From positions 1 to 13,555 of the forward strand of contig JBGSQB010000031.1 of assembly GCA_041738285.1 (NCBI GenBank): a stretch of 13,555 bases of DNA, written 5' to 3'. The translations under genes were made by a program, and so were the position numbers. Positions 13,330-13,555 of the stretch are shown piece after piece (the stretch's first letter is position 1; every line of letters starts with the position of its first letter). The notes beneath the pieces are model-generated. The model saw only the letters and a list, made by a program, of their open reading frames with translations, made no database searches and had not been told where the DNA came from. The stretch is from SZUA-521 sp041738285 (GTDB lineage Bacteria > Pseudomonadota > Gammaproteobacteria > Pseudomonadales > Azotimanducaceae).

Positions 13330-13555
13330 GATCGACGTCTTGCTCGTCGAGCCATGCGAGAAACTCGAGATCTTCCAGAAGCTCTCGATCCTGCGCGGCC
13401 GCAAACATCAGTTCATCATCGACAGCGGGCATGGTCACTACGTCGCCGGTGGACGCGACGATGCCCACCACCAGGAGCGTCGCTGTCAATGCACCCAACG
13501 GAATCCAGGGACCGGGTGCGGTGATCGCGGCGGCTTGCACGCCGGCGACCGCCGC
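13319..13555 (-). CDS. DUF3619-like membrane protein, 3' part only
   Basis: The frame is open to the window edge, so the 5' end is missing; 78 residues are visible. A single membrane segment (WIPLGALTATLLVVGIVAS) is followed by an acidic C-terminal region with ELLEDLEFLAWLDEQ, the kind of ending seen in DUF3619 proteins encoded just after ECF sigma factors. The nearest internal start (GTG at 13540) is unlikely to be the true one, because the reading continues upstream without a stop and DUF3619 proteins have a longer cytoplasmic N-terminus. By position it could be an anti-sigma or sigma-associated membrane protein, but that is inference from context. It overlaps the next gene by 11 bases. Confidence 0.65.
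   Translation of the reverse strand, partial: AAVAGVQAAAITAPGPWIPLGALTATLLVVGIVASTGDVVTMPAVDDELMFAAAQDRELLEDLEFLAWLDEQDVDHAG

Overview
The window is 13.5 kb of dense, GC-rich bacterial chromosome. The protein families (GloA-type glyoxalase, glutathione S-transferase, RND efflux, M48 lipoprotein protease, a DUF3619/DUF3106-like cluster) and the IS5-type miniature element suggest a high-GC gammaproteobacterium of the Xanthomonadales/Nevskiales/Steroidobacter kind. That placement is inference from gene content only. I saw no rRNA, tRNA, CRISPR, integrase, phage or plasmid genes.

Layout. (1) 1-318, minus: the 5' end of an M48-family lipoprotein protease. (2) 382-885: two unrecognised small genes, a 65-aa protein and a 29-aa single-pass membrane peptide (648-737, good ribosome binding site), then a very strong intrinsic terminator at 797-834. 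(3) 886-1977: two glutathione-dependent enzymes, glyoxalase I and a glutathione S-transferase. (4) 2141-6510: a two-gene RND efflux operon (adaptor and permease overlapping as ATGA) with no outer-membrane factor nearby. (5) 6601-9446: an 849-aa dikinase-like phosphotransferase with the rifampin-phosphotransferase domain order, overlapping a 101-aa three-helix membrane protein. (6) 9435-10509, minus: an alpha/beta hydrolase and an unrecognised 89-aa gene. (7) 10634-11587, plus: an LLM-class oxidoreductase. (8) 11577-11732: a 156-bp miniature inverted-repeat element. (9) 11733-13555, minus: a tightly coupled cluster of four genes, in transcription order a DUF3619-like membrane protein (cut by the window edge), an 80-aa secreted protein, a DUF3106 protein and an HpcH/HpaI (CitE-like) lyase.

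How the genes work together. Regions 3 and 4 look like a detoxification neighbourhood: methylglyoxal removal, glutathione conjugation and export, though nothing in the sequence shows joint regulation. The phosphotransferase with its membrane partner is a two-gene unit of unknown substrate. The cluster at the right edge resembles the ECF sigma - DUF3619 - DUF3106 order found in proteobacteria. Here an extra small secreted protein sits between the two DUF genes and a lyase follows.

The most convincing new observation is the miniature element. It has 16-bp terminal inverted repeats matching at 13 positions and is flanked by CTAA duplications, the YTAR pattern of the IS5 subgroup. It sits exactly at the meeting point of two convergent genes. 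Removing it in silico restores a stop codon for the oxidoreductase (ALS-stop instead of ALRKL-stop) and leaves the lyase unchanged. The other candidates for something undescribed are the 29-aa membrane peptide and the phosphotransferase/membrane-protein pair.
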